From positions 434,001 to 498,000 of the forward strand of contig NZ_CP031155.1 of assembly GCF_003344885.1 (NCBI RefSeq): a stretch of DNA of 64,000 nt, written 5' to 3'. Shown one piece after another: positions 45,530 to 54,458 of the stretch (its first letter is position 1; each line of letters opens with the position of its first letter). The stretch is from Altererythrobacter sp. ZODW24. Lineage in GTDB: Bacteria > Pseudomonadota > Alphaproteobacteria > Sphingomonadales > Sphingomonadaceae. The notes beneath the pieces were generated by a model, which had not been told where the DNA came from, did not search any database, and saw only the letters and a program-made list of their open reading frames with translations. Made by a program: the position numbers and the translations under genes.

Positions 45530-47680
45530 TTACTCCGAAGCAGGTACTTCCAACCCGGTCCATTTACCGAGGAAACTGAGCACATCTGCGCCTTCTTCTA
45601 TCGCCTTATCGGTTGGCTTGCCTGCACCATGCCCTGCGCGTGTTTCCACACGGATCAGATGCGGTTTGTCGCCCAAATCAGCGGCCTGAATGGCAGCGGT
45701 ATATTTGAAACTATGCCCGGGAACCACGCGGTCATCCGTATCAGCCGTTGTGACCATCAGCGCGGGATAGTCCGCGCCTTCCTGCACATTATGATACGGC
45801 GAATAGGCGCGCAGAACCTTGAAGTCGGCTTCGCGGTCCGGATAGCCATAATCATCGACCCAATAGCGTCCGGCGGTCCAGCGGTCGAAACGCAGCATAT
45901 CCATCACGCCCACTGCCGCATTGCCTGCGTCGAACAGGTCAGGCCGCTGATTGACCACTGCGCCGACCAGCAATCCGCCGTTAGAACCGCCCTGAATCGC
46001 AAGGCCGTCCTCTGGCGTGTAGCCATTGGCTTTGAGATATTCGCCCGCCGCGATGAAATCATCGAAGACGTTCTGTTTGTTGTCGAGCCGGCCGCCATTG
46101 TGCCAGTCTTTGCCATATTCCCCGCCGCCGCGAATGTTCGCGAGCACATAAGTCCCGCCCGCTTCCATCCACGCCATCCGGCTAGCCGAGAAACTGGGCG
46201 TAAGCGAAATGTCAAAGCCGCCATAACCATAGAGCAGTGTTGGCGATGGCTTACCGCTTTCGGCGATGTCTTTGCGCCGCACGATGAACATGGGCACGCG
46301 CGTACCGTCCTTCGAATTGAAGAACTTCTGCTCGGTGACATAGTCGTCGGGGTTGAAAGTCAGTTCGGGCGTTGCGAAAGGCGTAGTCTCGCCGGTCGCC
46401 ATATCGAGCCGATAGATCGAGCCCGGACGGTTAAAGCTGGTGAAGGTGTAGAAGGTCTCATTGTCACCGGGCTTACCGCCAAATCCGCCCGCTGTGCCCA
46501 GCTCGCCCAGCGCGATGTCGGGCAGCGCATTGCCTTGAAGATCATAGACTGCCGCGCGCGTCGTCGCATCTTTCAGATAGCTGACCACCATTTTATCGCC
46601 GACCACCGATGCGCCGCCGATCGGCTGATCCGCCTCTGGCACCATCACTTTCCATTCTGGTGTCGCTGCGGACATATCAATCGAAACGATGCGGTATTTC
46701 GGCGCTGCTTGATTGGTCTGGAAATAGAGCGTGTCACCAATCGTTTCGATCGGATACCATGCGTTTTCATAGCCAGTGACAAGCTCGCGCACCGGCCAAT
46801 TGCCTTCGCTGCGCTTGTTCATATCGACCACACGGACTTCGGACGCACTGTCGGTCCCCAGAGAGGAAATGATGAAGCCCCAGCGGCCATCTTCCGAAAC
46901 GTAGAGGCCGTGCCCTTCTTTTGGTTTATCGGGCGTCGAGTAAACTAGCTCATCGGCGCTTTGCGGTGTGCCGAGGCGGTGGAAATAGACCGCTTGATTG
47001 TAATTGAGCGCCTGGAAGTCCTGGCCTTCCTCAGGCTCCGGGAAGCGCGAATAGAAGAAGCCTTCCTCACCCAGCCACGAAATACCGGTAAATTTGGCCC
47101 ACCGAATTTCATCGCTGAGCTCCTCGCCCGTGGCGACGTCCATTACTTTGATAATGCGCCAATCGGTCCCGCCATCTTGCACGCTATAGGCCAGCTTGCT
47201 GCCATCGGGTGACGGCGTCCAGCCTGCCAGCGCAGTCGCGCCATCGGCGGCCCATTCATTCGGATCAATCAAGACGCGGCGTTCGCTGTCGAGGCTGTCC
47301 TGTACATAGAGAGGCGACTGATTCTGCAGCCCCGAATTGCGGGTGTAGAAGTAGCGCGAGCCAGCTTTTTTCGGAATGCCGAAGCGTTCGTAGTCTAGCA
47401 AGCTGCCGATCCGCTCCTTGAACCAGTCACGCCCTGGCAGTGTTTCAAGGTAAGCATCGGTAACTTCGTTTTGTGCCTCCACCCAGGCGGCAACTTCGGG
47501 ATCATTACGGACATCGTTTTCGAGCCAGCGATAGGGGTCGGCGATTTCCTCTCCGAAGATGGTTTCGGTCAGAGGTTCACTGCGGGTCTCGGGATAAGTC
47601 ACGGTTTGGGCGGTTACCGGTGTTGCTGCCACAATGGCAATTGGGGACGCGAGGGCGGCTAAGATATAGGAGCGGCGCAA
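45530..47680 (-). CDS. Secreted prolyl oligopeptidase (S9A) family peptidase
   Basis: A 716-residue serine peptidase: a signal peptide (about 1-24), a seven-bladed propeller domain and a C-terminal alpha/beta-hydrolase. The nucleophile lies in GGSNGG near residue 566; the Asp is in TTADTDDRVV and the His in TRAGHGAG. LYGYGGFDISLTPSF and ANIRGGGEYG are family hallmarks. It cleaves after proline in short peptides, here in the periplasm. It is downstream of rplQ but separated by a strong terminator. Confidence 0.94.
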   Translation of the reverse strand: MRRSYILAALASPIAIVAATPVTAQTVTYPETRSEPLTETIFGEEIADPYRWLENDVRNDPEVAAWVEAQNEVTDAYLETLPGRDWFKERIGSLLDYERFGIPKKAGSRYFYTRNSGLQNQSPLYVQDSLDSERRVLIDPNEWAADGATALAGWTPSPDGSKLAYSVQDGGTDWRIIKVMDVATGEELSDEIRWAKFTGISWLGEEGFFYSRFPEPEEGQDFQALNYNQAVYFHRLGTPQSADELVYSTPDKPKEGHGLYVSEDGRWGFIISSLGTDSASEVRVVDMNKRSEGNWPVRELVTGYENAWYPIETIGDTLYFQTNQAAPKYRIVSIDMSAATPEWKVMVPEADQPIGGASVVGDKMVVSYLKDATTRAAVYDLQGNALPDIALGELGTAGGFGGKPGDNETFYTFTSFNRPGSIYRLDMATGETTPFATPELTFNPDDYVTEQKFFNSKDGTRVPMFIVRRKDIAESGKPSPTLLYGYGGFDISLTPSFSASRMAWMEAGGTYVLANIRGGGEYGKDWHNGGRLDNKQNVFDDFIAAGEYLKANGYTPEDGLAIQGGSNGGLLVGAVVNQRPDLFDAGNAAVGVMDMLRFDRWTAGRYWVDDYGYPDREADFKVLRAYSPYHNVQEGADYPALMVTTADTDDRVVPGHSFKYTAAIQAADLGDKPHLIRVETRAGHGAGKPTDKAIEEGADVLSFLGKWTGLEVPASE

Positions 47681-47692
47681 TTTGGTTCTCCG

Positions 47693-47737
47693 AAAAAAAC
47701 AAAGGCGGTTACGACTGTAACTGTCGTAACCGCCTTT
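47693..47737 (-). terminator. Strong terminator of the alpha ribosomal operon
   Basis: A perfect 15-bp stem AAAGGCGGTTACGAC/GTCGTAACCGCCTTT with a 7-nt loop, followed on the reverse strand by GTTTTTTT. It ends rpsM-rpsK-rpoA-rplQ transcription before the peptidase gene. Confidence 0.93.
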
Positions 47738-47762
47738 GCGATTGTTTCAAGAGAAGAGCGCT

Positions 47763-48185
47763 TTATGCGTCGTCAAACTCTTCTTCTGTGTTCATTTCAG
47801 GACCGCTATCAAGACCCTTGGCATCCACGTCACGGTCAACGAATTCGATGATCGCGAGAGGCGCACGGTCACTGCCGCGCAGGCCGGCCTTGATGATGCG
47901 CGTGTAGCCGCCTTCACGGTCGGAATAACGCTCACCGATAACGTCGAAGAGTTTCTTCAACTGGGTTTCGTCCATCAGGCGCGAACCTGCGAGACGGCGG
48001 TTGGAAAGCCCACCGCGCTTGGCCAGCGTTACCAGCTTTTCAACATAGGGGCGCAGTTCCTTGGCCTTAGGGACCGTGGTCTGGATCTGCTCGTGCTTGA
48101 TCAGCGCAGCAGCCATGTTGCGGAACAGGGCCGTACGGTGGCCCGACTTACGGCTCAGCTTACGCTGACGAATACCATGACGCAT
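47763..48185 (-). CDS. rplQ: 50S ribosomal protein L17
   Basis: A 140-residue large-subunit protein near the exit tunnel. The N-terminus [20 protein letters not shown] is diagnostic, followed by [15 protein letters not shown] and [13 protein letters not shown]. It has an acidic tail ([10 protein letters not shown]). It is the last gene of the alpha operon, 119 bp after rpoA, directly before the terminator. Confidence 0.98.
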   Translation of the reverse strand: MRHGIRQRKLSRKSGHRTALFRNMAAALIKHEQIQTTVPKAKELRPYVEKLVTLAKRGGLSNRRLAGSRLMDETQLKKLFDVIGERYSDREGGYTRIIKAGLRGSDRAPLAIIEFVDRDVDAKGLDSGPEMNTEEEFDDA

Positions 48186-48272
48186 ATTAGTTTCCTTCGT
48201 GTTCGTTATGAGCCCGTATCAGGTAGCCCGTAGCTGGCTGAATTAAGGGTCAGCCGTTCCCTTTTGAAAGCG

Positions 48273-48292
48273 GCCCCAGCCTTCGCTGGGGC
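48273..48292. repeat. 8-bp GC-rich hairpin between rpoA and rplQ
   Basis: GCCCCAGC-CTTC-GCTGGGGC, a perfect 8-bp stem with tetraloop in the 119-bp rpoA-rplQ spacer. No T-run follows on the transcribed strand, so it is more likely an RNA-stability or REP-type element than a terminator. Confidence 0.7.
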
Positions 48293-48304
48293 GACGCGAT
48301 CTGT

Positions 48305-49360
48305 TTAACCAAGCAGCTCTTGTTCGAGCTTCTTGGCCATTTCTTCGATGTTCTCAGGCGGCCAACCGGGGATGTCCATGCCGAGGCGTAGACCCATGCT
48401 GGAAAGCACTTCCTTGATCTCGTTGAGCGACTTGCGGCCAAAGTTTGGCGTGCGCAGCATCTCGGCTTCGGTCTTCTGAACCAGATCGCCGATGTAGATG
48501 ATGTTGTCGTTCTTGAGGCAATTGGCCGAACGGACCGACAGTTCCAACTCGTCGACCTTCTTGAGAAGGTAACGGTTGAGCTGGTTCGCATCGTCTTCTT
48601 GCGGCTGAGCGGCCATGCCAATCATCTGGCTCTGTGGCTGCGGAATGCCTTCTTCGAAGTGGACGAACAGTGTCAGCTGATCCTGCAGAATGCGCGCGGC
48701 ATAAGCCACAGCATCTTCAGGAGTAACCGTACCGTCGGTTTCGATGGTCAGGTTCAACTTATCAAAGTCGAGTTCCTGGCCAACACGGGCCTTGTCGACC
48801 TTGTAGCTGACCTGGCGAACCGGCGAATAGAGGCTGTCTACGGGGATCAGGCCGATCGGCGCATCGGCCGGACGGTTCTGAACAGCAGGAGCATAGCCCT
48901 TGCCGACATCCGCAGTCAGTTCCATGTTCAGCGTGGCACCTTCGTCGAGGTGGCAGATAACGAGGTCCTTGTTGAGGACTTCGATGTCACCCGAAACGGC
49001 GATGTCGCCGGCTTTAACTTCGCCGGGGCCGGTTGCGGAAAGCTGCAGGCGTTTGGGGCCTTCGCCTTCCATCTTCAAAGCAATCTGCTTCACCTGAAGA
49101 ACGATGTCGGTCACGTCTTCACGCACGCCGGCAAGCGACGAGAATTCGTGCAGAACGTTCTCGATCTTGATCGAGGTGATTGCGGCGCCCTGCAAACTGG
49201 AAAGCAGGGTCCGGCGCAATGCATTGCCGAGCGTAAGGCCGAAGCCGCGCTCGAGTGGTTCAGCGATAAAGGTGGCTTTGCGCTTCTTGTCGCTGCCTTC
49301 CTTGATTTCAAGCTGGTTGGGCTTCTTAAGTTCCTGCCAGTTTTTCATATTGACGGACAT
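48305..49360 (-). CDS. rpoA: RNA polymerase alpha subunit
   Basis: A 351-residue subunit: N-terminal dimerisation domain (about 1-240; [20 protein letters not shown]) and C-terminal UP-element/activator-binding domain (about 265-340; [20 protein letters not shown], then [16 protein letters not shown]). Methionines at 49360 and 49351 are both possible starts. It is preceded by a 91-bp spacer with a hairpin (49390-49415). Confidence 0.99.
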   Translation of the reverse strand: MSVNMKNWQELKKPNQLEIKEGSDKKRKATFIAEPLERGFGLTLGNALRRTLLSSLQGAAITSIKIENVLHEFSSLAGVREDVTDIVLQVKQIALKMEGEGPKRLQLSATGPGEVKAGDIAVSGDIEVLNKDLVICHLDEGATLNMELTADVGKGYAPAVQNRPADAPIGLIPVDSLYSPVRQVSYKVDKARVGQELDFDKLNLTIETDGTVTPEDAVAYAARILQDQLTLFVHFEEGIPQPQSQMIGMAAQPQEDDANQLNRYLLKKVDELELSVRSANCLKNDNIIYIGDLVQKTEAEMLRTPNFGRKSLNEIKEVLSSMGLRLGMDIPGWPPENIEEMAKKLEQELLG

Positions 49361-49389
49361 AGGGTTCCCCTAGGAGTTCGATGCTGTCT

Positions 49390-49415
49390 GGCCTGCGTTC
49401 GCGCGATTGCAGGCC
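49390..49415. repeat. 7-bp hairpin in the rpsK-rpoA spacer
   Basis: GGCCTGC (49390-49396) pairs with GCAGGCC (49409-49415) around a 12-nt loop. A second imperfect stem GTGGC/GGCCAC follows towards rpsK. Without a T-run, it is probably an RNA processing or translational control structure between rpsK and rpoA. Confidence 0.55.
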
Positions 49416-49451
49416 TGTATAGAGTGGCGGCCCTCAGGCCACCGGCAGGCA

Positions 49452-49841
49452 TTAGACGCGGCGACGCTTGGACGGACGCACGCCATTATGCGGAATCGGC
49501 GTAACGTCGCGGATCGAGGTGATGGTGAAACCCACCGCCGCCAATGCCCGCAACGCACTTTCGCGGCCCGAGCCAGGTCCCTTGACCTCGACTTCGAGCG
49601 TGCGAACGCCGTGTTCGGCAGCCTTTTTACCCGCATCATCTGCAGCAACCTGTGCGGCATATGGTGTGGATTTACGGCTACCCTTGAAACCCATCATACC
49701 GGCGCTGGACCAGCTAATCGCATTGCCCTGTGCATCGGTGATGGTGATCATGGTGTTGTTGAAGCTTGCATTGACGTGTGCAACGCCGCTGCTGATATTT
49801 TTACGCTCGCGCTTTTTAATGCGCCCTGGTTCGCGTGCCAT
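49452..49841 (-). CDS. rpsK: 30S ribosomal protein S11
   Basis: A 129-residue small-subunit protein of the platform. [20 protein letters not shown] and the C-terminal [18 protein letters not shown] are diagnostic. It lies 51 bp after rpsM and is co-transcribed with rpoA and rplQ. Confidence 0.98.
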   Translation of the reverse strand: MAREPGRIKKRERKNISSGVAHVNASFNNTMITITDAQGNAISWSSAGMMGFKGSRKSTPYAAQVAADDAGKKAAEHGVRTLEVEVKGPGSGRESALRALAAVGFTITSIRDVTPIPHNGVRPSKRRRV

Positions 49842-49892
49842 TATATATTCCTAACCTGATTGAGAAATAAGCTGCTGCCGAAAAGGCGCTGC

Positions 49893-50261
49893 TTACTTCT
49901 TCTTACCTGCGATCGGCTTCGCTTTACCCTTGCGGGTGCGAGCGTTCGTGTGAGTGCGCTGACCGCGAACGGGCAGACCCTTACGGTGACGCAGGCCGCG
50001 ATAGCATGCCAGATCCATAAGACGCTTGATGTTCATCGCGGTGTCGCGGCGAAGATCGCCTTCTACCTGATATTCAGCGTCAATGGTTTCACGGATCTGC
50101 AAGACTTCAGCGTCTGTCAGGTCCTGCACGCGGCGGGCGTGATCAATGCCAAGCTTGTCAGCAATCTTAACCGCTGTCGTTGGACCGATTCCGTGAATGT
50201 AGGTAAGCGAAATAATTACGCGTTTGTTTGTTGGGATATTTACCCCGGCGATACGAGCCAC
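49893..50261 (-). CDS. rpsM: 30S ribosomal protein S13
   Basis: A 122-residue protein of the small-subunit head. [20 protein letters not shown] starts it, and [15 protein letters not shown] is the C-terminal rRNA-binding motif. The start codon is GTG (50259-50261) with AGGAG at good spacing. Unlike many bacteria, rpmJ does not precede it. A terminator (50345-50389) lies upstream, so it may have its own promoter. Confidence 0.98.
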   Translation of the reverse strand: MARIAGVNIPTNKRVIISLTYIHGIGPTTAVKIADKLGIDHARRVQDLTDAEVLQIRETIDAEYQVEGDLRRDTAMNIKRLMDLACYRGLRHRKGLPVRGQRTHTNARTRKGKAKPIAGKKK

Positions 50262-50579
50262 TTAAATCTCCTGCTCCACAGAGGCAAAAGGCCTCTATCT
50301 CATAGCGTTATCATTCGGCGGGAAGGTTGCGGGGCCAAAACAGCAAAAAGCCCGGATGGCGTGCAATAAGGCTGCCGCCTGCCGGACTTACCCGAAACTG
50401 TCGAATGAAGCGTGCGCTTATGACGATTCGCGCGCGGCGTCAACTGGCAAGCAGCCATCGCAACGCGAAGCACCCAAATGGGACGGCGTTCCCTTATTGC
50501 AAGGGCTCATAACCGCGCGAGACTAGGCCTGATTGCCTACGGGGTCAAAACGGCGGCCCGGCGCTTGGGGATATTAAGC
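50262..50579. other. 318-bp leader region upstream of rpsM
   Basis: No gene is seen. It contains a terminator for the upstream adk/SRPBCC transcript (50345-50389) and a 6-bp hairpin AGAGGC/GCCTCT (50280-50296) close to the rpsM ribosome binding site. The part between 50297 and 50344 is the only place for a private rpsM promoter downstream of the terminator; no clear sigma-70 boxes are visible there. Confidence 0.6.
50345..50389 (-). terminator. Terminator-like hairpin upstream of rpsM
   Basis: On the reverse strand AAGTCCGG pairs with CCGGGCTT (one T-G pair), an inner GGCG/CGCC adds to the stem, and CTTTTTGC follows. It could end secY-adk-SRPBCC transcripts or attenuate read-through into rpsM-rpoA. 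Confidence 0.6.
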
Positions 50580-51296
50580 CTATTTACCTGGTTCCAGGAG
50601 GAAATCTTCGGAATCGAGCGGCGATGCTGGCTTGTCCTCGTTCGCGGTTTCCCCGGTCGCAGCTTCTCCAGCGACAGCCTCGTCACCATCGACCGCATCC
50701 TCAGCTGCACCCTCGTCAGCCGGTCCTTCTGCTTCACCGCCTGTGGCTGCGCCCAGTGATCGAACGAGACGCGTCAGCTGCTGCAACATCACGCCGTCAA
50801 CCGCTGCAGAAATGACATCCGGTTCATAGCGCGAGTAACCGCCAACGACATATTCGAACAGCACGCGCGTACCTTCGTCTACCGGCTTCAGAGTGATCGT
50901 CAGCACACCCTGCATCGGTTCGCTTTGCAACGGGCCAAGCGTACCGACCATCCGCAGCACGCGCGGCGGATCTGATTGCAGCACGCGCATATGCTCAACG
51001 CTTCCGCGGCGAATGCCCTCAGGTGCGTCCTTAGCAGCTGGGAGCAATTCGCAGAAACACCCCCCGCCCTGCGCGCTGATATACATATTGTCGGATTCGC
51101 CAGACCACGTGTGGTCGTCGCTCCACCACTTGCCCGGCACGAGCAAGCGCTGCCATACTTCATAAGGCGTCGCGGTAGTGACAGCGGTGTTGCGGGTTTC
51201 GAAACCGCTCTCGTCACTTTTAACAACTTCAGCGCTAGCCGACTGCGCAGCGATGCAGGCCATGCCTGCCGCCAATCCAAGAATAGTGCGTTTCAA
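50580..51296 (-). CDS. Secreted SRPBCC/polyketide-cyclase-like protein
   Basis: A 238-residue protein with a signal peptide (MKRTILGLAAGMACIAAQSASA). The middle (about 30-185) has an SRPBCC pattern: ATPYEVWQRLLVPGKWWSDD, LRMVGTLGPLQSEPMQGVLT and TRVLFEYVVGGY. This family binds hydrophobic ligands in a deep cavity. CFCEL is a local cysteine pair. The last ~50 residues are an acidic Ala/Glu/Asp low-complexity tail. It sits between adk and rpsM, where most bacteria have no gene; function unknown. Confidence 0.82.
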   Translation of the reverse strand: MKRTILGLAAGMACIAAQSASAEVVKSDESGFETRNTAVTTATPYEVWQRLLVPGKWWSDDHTWSGESDNMYISAQGGGCFCELLPAAKDAPEGIRRGSVEHMRVLQSDPPRVLRMVGTLGPLQSEPMQGVLTITLKPVDEGTRVLFEYVVGGYSRYEPDVISAAVDGVMLQQLTRLVRSLGAATGGEAEGPADEGAAEDAVDGDEAVAGEAATGETANEDKPASPLDSEDFLLEPGK

Positions 51297-51364
51297 GTTG
51301 AACCCTCCGTCAAATCGTTACCGTACCTTAGCGAGGCACGGCCAACGAAGCGAGAGCCAAGACG

Positions 51365-52009
51365 TTAGGAAAGTACCGCGTCTATCGCAGCGGTGACGTC
51401 GTCTATCGCAGCCATACCGTCGACCCGCGTCACAATGCCGCGCTCGTCATATGGCTCGAGGATCGGTGCCGTCTTACCGCGATATTCGCCCATCCGCTTA
51501 CGGACGGTTTCTTCGGTGTCATCAGGGCGACGTTTGAATTCAGTCGAACCGCATTTGTCGCACACGCCCTGCTGGCGCGGCGTTTCGAAGGTGTCGTGGT
51601 AGCCCTTGCCGCAATTGGCGCAGGTGAAGCGGCCTGTGATGCGTTCGACCAGCGCGTCTTCGTTCACGTCGAGCTCGATCACATGGTCAAGCTTGCGGCC
51701 GTGCTTTGCGAGGATTTCGTCCAACGCTTCGGATTGAGCGGCAGTGCGCGGATAACCATCGAAAATGGCGCCTACGCCCTCACCCATTGCGGCCAGTTCA
51801 GCATCGATCAAAGCCGAGACGATTTCGTCTGAAACAAATTCGCCACGCTCCATAACCGCTTTCGCCTGAAGGCCGATCGGGGTTGCTGCTTTAACCGCCG
51901 AGCGAAGCATGTCGCCGGTGGAAAGTTGCCGCATGCCATGGTTCTCGACCAGACGTTGCGACTGTGTGCCTTTACCCGCTCCGGGCGGCCCAAGCAGAAT
52001 TATATTCAC
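51365..52009 (-). CDS. adk: Adenylate kinase
   Basis: Interconverts ATP + AMP and 2 ADP. The 214-residue long form has the P-loop GPPGAGKGTQS, DGYPRTAAQSEAL, and a LID domain with four cysteines (CANCGKG, CDKCGS) that should bind zinc. The start is GTG (52007-52009). It lies 27 bp after secY, the usual position. Confidence 0.98.
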   Translation of the reverse strand: MNIILLGPPGAGKGTQSQRLVENHGMRQLSTGDMLRSAVKAATPIGLQAKAVMERGEFVSDEIVSALIDAELAAMGEGVGAIFDGYPRTAAQSEALDEILAKHGRKLDHVIELDVNEDALVERITGRFTCANCGKGYHDTFETPRQQGVCDKCGSTEFKRRPDDTEETVRKRMGEYRGKTAPILEPYDERGIVTRVDGMAAIDDVTAAIDAVLS

Positions 52010-52036
52010 GTCGTCACAACCCCCGATAAATCGCGC

Positions 52037-53401
52037 TTAGCGTGTCCGGCCTTTGAGCTTGGCCTTCTTGATCAAGTCACCATACTGATGTGCCAGCAAA
52101 TGTGACTGGACCTGACTGATCGTGTCCACAGTAACGTTGACCACAATCAGGAGGCTGGTGCCGCCAAGGAACAACGGGACACCCGTTTGGGCAATCATAT
52201 ATTCCGGCAGCACGCAGACGAGTGTCAGATAGATCGCGCCAACGACGGTGATGCGCGTCAGGACGTAATCCAGATAGGTCGCGGTGTTTTTGCCTGGGCG
52301 AATGCCGGGGATGAAGCCGCCATTCTTCTTCAGATTTTCCGATGTTTCCTCAGGGTTGAAGACAACTGCGGTGTAGAAGAAGCAGAAGAAGATGATGCCG
52401 ATAGCATAGAGCAGCATGTAGAGCGGCTGCCCGTGCTGCAGATATTGGTTCAGCGTCACGATGATGCCGCCCGCAGTGCTTTCGGTGCTGACCGAGTTAC
52501 CGGCGAACTGGCTGATCGTCAGCGGCAGCAGCAACAACGAGCTGGCAAAAATCGGAGGGATAACGCCTGCAGTGTTCAGCTTCAGCGGAAGGTGCGAGCG
52601 GTCGGCCTGCATTTGGCCGCGCTGCGTGGCGCGCTTCGGATATTGGATCAGCAGCCGGCGCTGGGCCCGCTCCATGAAGCAGATCAAAACGATCAGTACG
52701 AGGACCATGGCAACAAGACCAATGATGATGCCGGGCGCGATCGAACCTGTTCGGCCGCCTTCGAAAAGGTTCGCGGTAAAGGTTGGGAACTGGGCTACAA
52801 TACCGGCCATAATGATCAGCGAAACACCGTTACCGATGCCGCGCGAAGTGATTTGCTCACCCAGCCACAGCAGGAACATCGTGCCGCCAACGAGGCTGAT
52901 TACGGCGCCGATGCGGAACATATAGCCCGGGTCTACGACGGCCTGAATGCCGCTGGCTGCGCCGAAGCTTTCAAGACCAGCAGCGAGGAACCAGCCCTGG
53001 ATCGCGCAGAGGAATACCGTGCCGTAACGCGTATATTGGTTGAGCTTCTGACGGCCCGACGCGCCCTCTTTCTTGATGGCGGCGAGCGTTGGATGCAAGG
53101 CCGAGGCCATTTGCACCACAATCGAAGCGGTAATATAGGGCATGACGCCGAGCGCGATGAGGCTCATCCGCTCAAGGCTACCGCCCGAGAATGTGTTGAA
53201 GAGATCCAGAATGCCGCCGCGACCAAGATCAGCCAAGCTTGCGAGAGCTTGAGGATTGATCCCCGGCAGCGGAACAAAGCTCAGAAAACGGAATACGATG
53301 AGCGCACCAATGGTGAACATGATCCGTTTCCGCAGCTCTGTGGCCTTGGAAAAGTTGGCGAGGCTCATATTGCTCGCAATATTATCGGCGCGTGATGCCA
53401 T
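52037..53401 (-). CDS. secY: Protein translocase subunit SecY
   Basis: The 454-residue channel core of the Sec translocon, with ten predicted membrane helices. The plug and pore region around PLPGINPQAL and the cytosolic loops (NPEETSENLKKNGGFIPGIR) are conserved. It follows rplO after a 193-bp spacer that holds a terminator-like hairpin (53506-53586), so its level can be set apart from ribosomal proteins. A 402-codon frame on the other strand is a shadow. Confidence 0.98.
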   Translation of the reverse strand: MASRADNIASNMSLANFSKATELRKRIMFTIGALIVFRFLSFVPLPGINPQALASLADLGRGGILDLFNTFSGGSLERMSLIALGVMPYITASIVVQMASALHPTLAAIKKEGASGRQKLNQYTRYGTVFLCAIQGWFLAAGLESFGAASGIQAVVDPGYMFRIGAVISLVGGTMFLLWLGEQITSRGIGNGVSLIIMAGIVAQFPTFTANLFEGGRTGSIAPGIIIGLVAMVLVLIVLICFMERAQRRLLIQYPKRATQRGQMQADRSHLPLKLNTAGVIPPIFASSLLLLPLTISQFAGNSVSTESTAGGIIVTLNQYLQHGQPLYMLLYAIGIIFFCFFYTAVVFNPEETSENLKKNGGFIPGIRPGKNTATYLDYVLTRITVVGAIYLTLVCVLPEYMIAQTGVPLFLGGTSLLIVVNVTVDTISQVQSHLLAHQYGDLIKKAKLKGRTR

Positions 53402-53505
53402 TTTGATGTGTGAGCCCTACGCTTGAGACGGTTTGGAACCGGCGATTACCGGCGTTCGCTGGTCACATAAGGTGCGTGAGGCCGATTGTCGAACCCTGCA
53501 CCCAT

Positions 53506-53586
53506 AAAAACAGTCGTCCCGGACGTGTTACGGGCCGCTTTCCACAGACAAACGCCTGTTCTGCGGCCCCGAAACGCATCCGGGAC
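53506..53586 (-). terminator. Terminator-like/attenuator hairpin between rplO and secY
   Basis: Nested pairing: GTCCCGGA (53516-53523) with TCCGGGAC (53579-53586), then GGGCCGC (53532-53538) with GCGGCCC (53563-53569). On the reverse strand the stem is followed by GACTGTTTTTA. The 5-nt gap before the T-run makes it a weak terminator, suited to partial read-through into secY-adk. Confidence 0.6.
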
Positions 53587-53594
53587 AGAATGTC

Positions 53595-54131
53595 TTACTT
53601 CTTGCGATCGGCCTTTTTGACCAGACGCTGTTTCTTGGCTTCTTCCTTGGCAGCTTTCACTTCAAGGTTGGTTGGTTTGAGCACTTCAACCGAACCACCA
53701 GCCTTCTCAACGGCAGCCTTAGCGCCCTTGGACGCACCGGCGACGGAGAATTTGACCTTATCTTTCAGTTCGCCCTTACCGAGCAAACGAACGCCGTCTT
53801 TGCCGCCGCGTGCAAGGCCAGCAGCCTTGAGCGCTTCGTGGTCAACGACCTTCTTACCGTCGAGCTTCTTCTCGTCGATGAACTTCTGGACCATGCCCAG
53901 GTTCACTTCAGCGAAGTCTTTGCCGAATGGGTTGTTGAAGCCGCGCTTTGGAATACGCATGTGAAGCGGCATCTGACCGCCTTCGAAGCCCTTTACGGCG
54001 ACGCCTGAACGGCTCTTCTGGCCCTTCTGGCCGCGGCCTGCGGTCTTGCCCTTGCCCGAACCGATACCACGGCCAACGCGAATACGCGTCTTGCGGGCAC
54101 CTGGATTGTCACGGATTTCATTAAGTTTCAT
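53595..54131 (-). CDS. rplO: 50S ribosomal protein L15
   Basis: A 178-residue large-subunit assembly protein. [20 protein letters not shown], the Gly-rich [18 protein letters not shown] and [18 protein letters not shown] are diagnostic. It is longer than the E. coli protein by a Lys/Ala-rich tail. Terminator-like hairpins flank it on both sides. Confidence 0.98.
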   Translation of the reverse strand: MKLNEIRDNPGARKTRIRVGRGIGSGKGKTAGRGQKGQKSRSGVAVKGFEGGQMPLHMRIPKRGFNNPFGKDFAEVNLGMVQKFIDEKKLDGKKVVDHEALKAAGLARGGKDGVRLLGKGELKDKVKFSVAGASKGAKAAVEKAGGSVEVLKPTNLEVKAAKEEAKKQRLVKKADRKK

Positions 54132-54197
54132 AGTCTTGCACTCGCTTTCGCTTACTAAGCCCCATTGGGGTTCGCGCTATATGCCCAGGATTGGGCT

Positions 54198-54231
54198 AAA
54201 AACAGGAACGGCCCGGTACAAGCCCGGGCCG
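54198..54231 (-). terminator. Terminator-like/attenuator hairpin between rpmD and rplO
   Basis: CGGCCCGG (54209-54216) pairs with CCGGGCCG (54224-54231), loop TACAAGC. On the reverse strand TTCCTGTTTTTA follows. The tail CTGTTTTTA is the same as after the rplO-secY hairpin, which suggests a repeated control element. Confidence 0.6.
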
Positions 54232-54252
54232 CCTGAAGTCAATCATTCAAAG

Positions 54253-54453
54253 TCAGTCTACGACCTGCACCATGTGAGGGAGCTTCGCGATTGCGCCGCG
54301 CACCTCAGCGGTGTCCGTCAATTCGACAACTTTATGCATCTTGTTGAGGCCAAGGCCGATCAACATCTGACGCTGCTTGGCTGGACGGCGGATCGGCGAA
54401 CCGATCTGCTTCAGCTTAATGGTTTTACCGTTTGTTTTCTTTGGGCTAGCCAT
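54253..54453 (-). CDS. rpmD: 50S ribosomal protein L30
   Basis: A 66-residue protein. [20 protein letters not shown] and [20 protein letters not shown] are characteristic. It lies 5 bp after rpsE in the spc operon order S5-L30-L15-SecY. Confidence 0.97.
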   Translation of the reverse strand: MASPKKTNGKTIKLKQIGSPIRRPAKQRQMLIGLGLNKMHKVVELTDTAEVRGAIAKLPHMVQVVD

Positions 54454-54458
54454 TGATC

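Noticed and set aside
45629-46948. 439-codon open frame antisense to the prolyl oligopeptidase gene
   Set aside because: Composition is that of an antisense shadow; the peptidase with its catalytic motifs is the real gene.
52187-53395. 402-codon open frame antisense to secY
   Set aside because: Translation is hydrophilic and repetitive because it mirrors membrane helices; secY on the other strand is certain.
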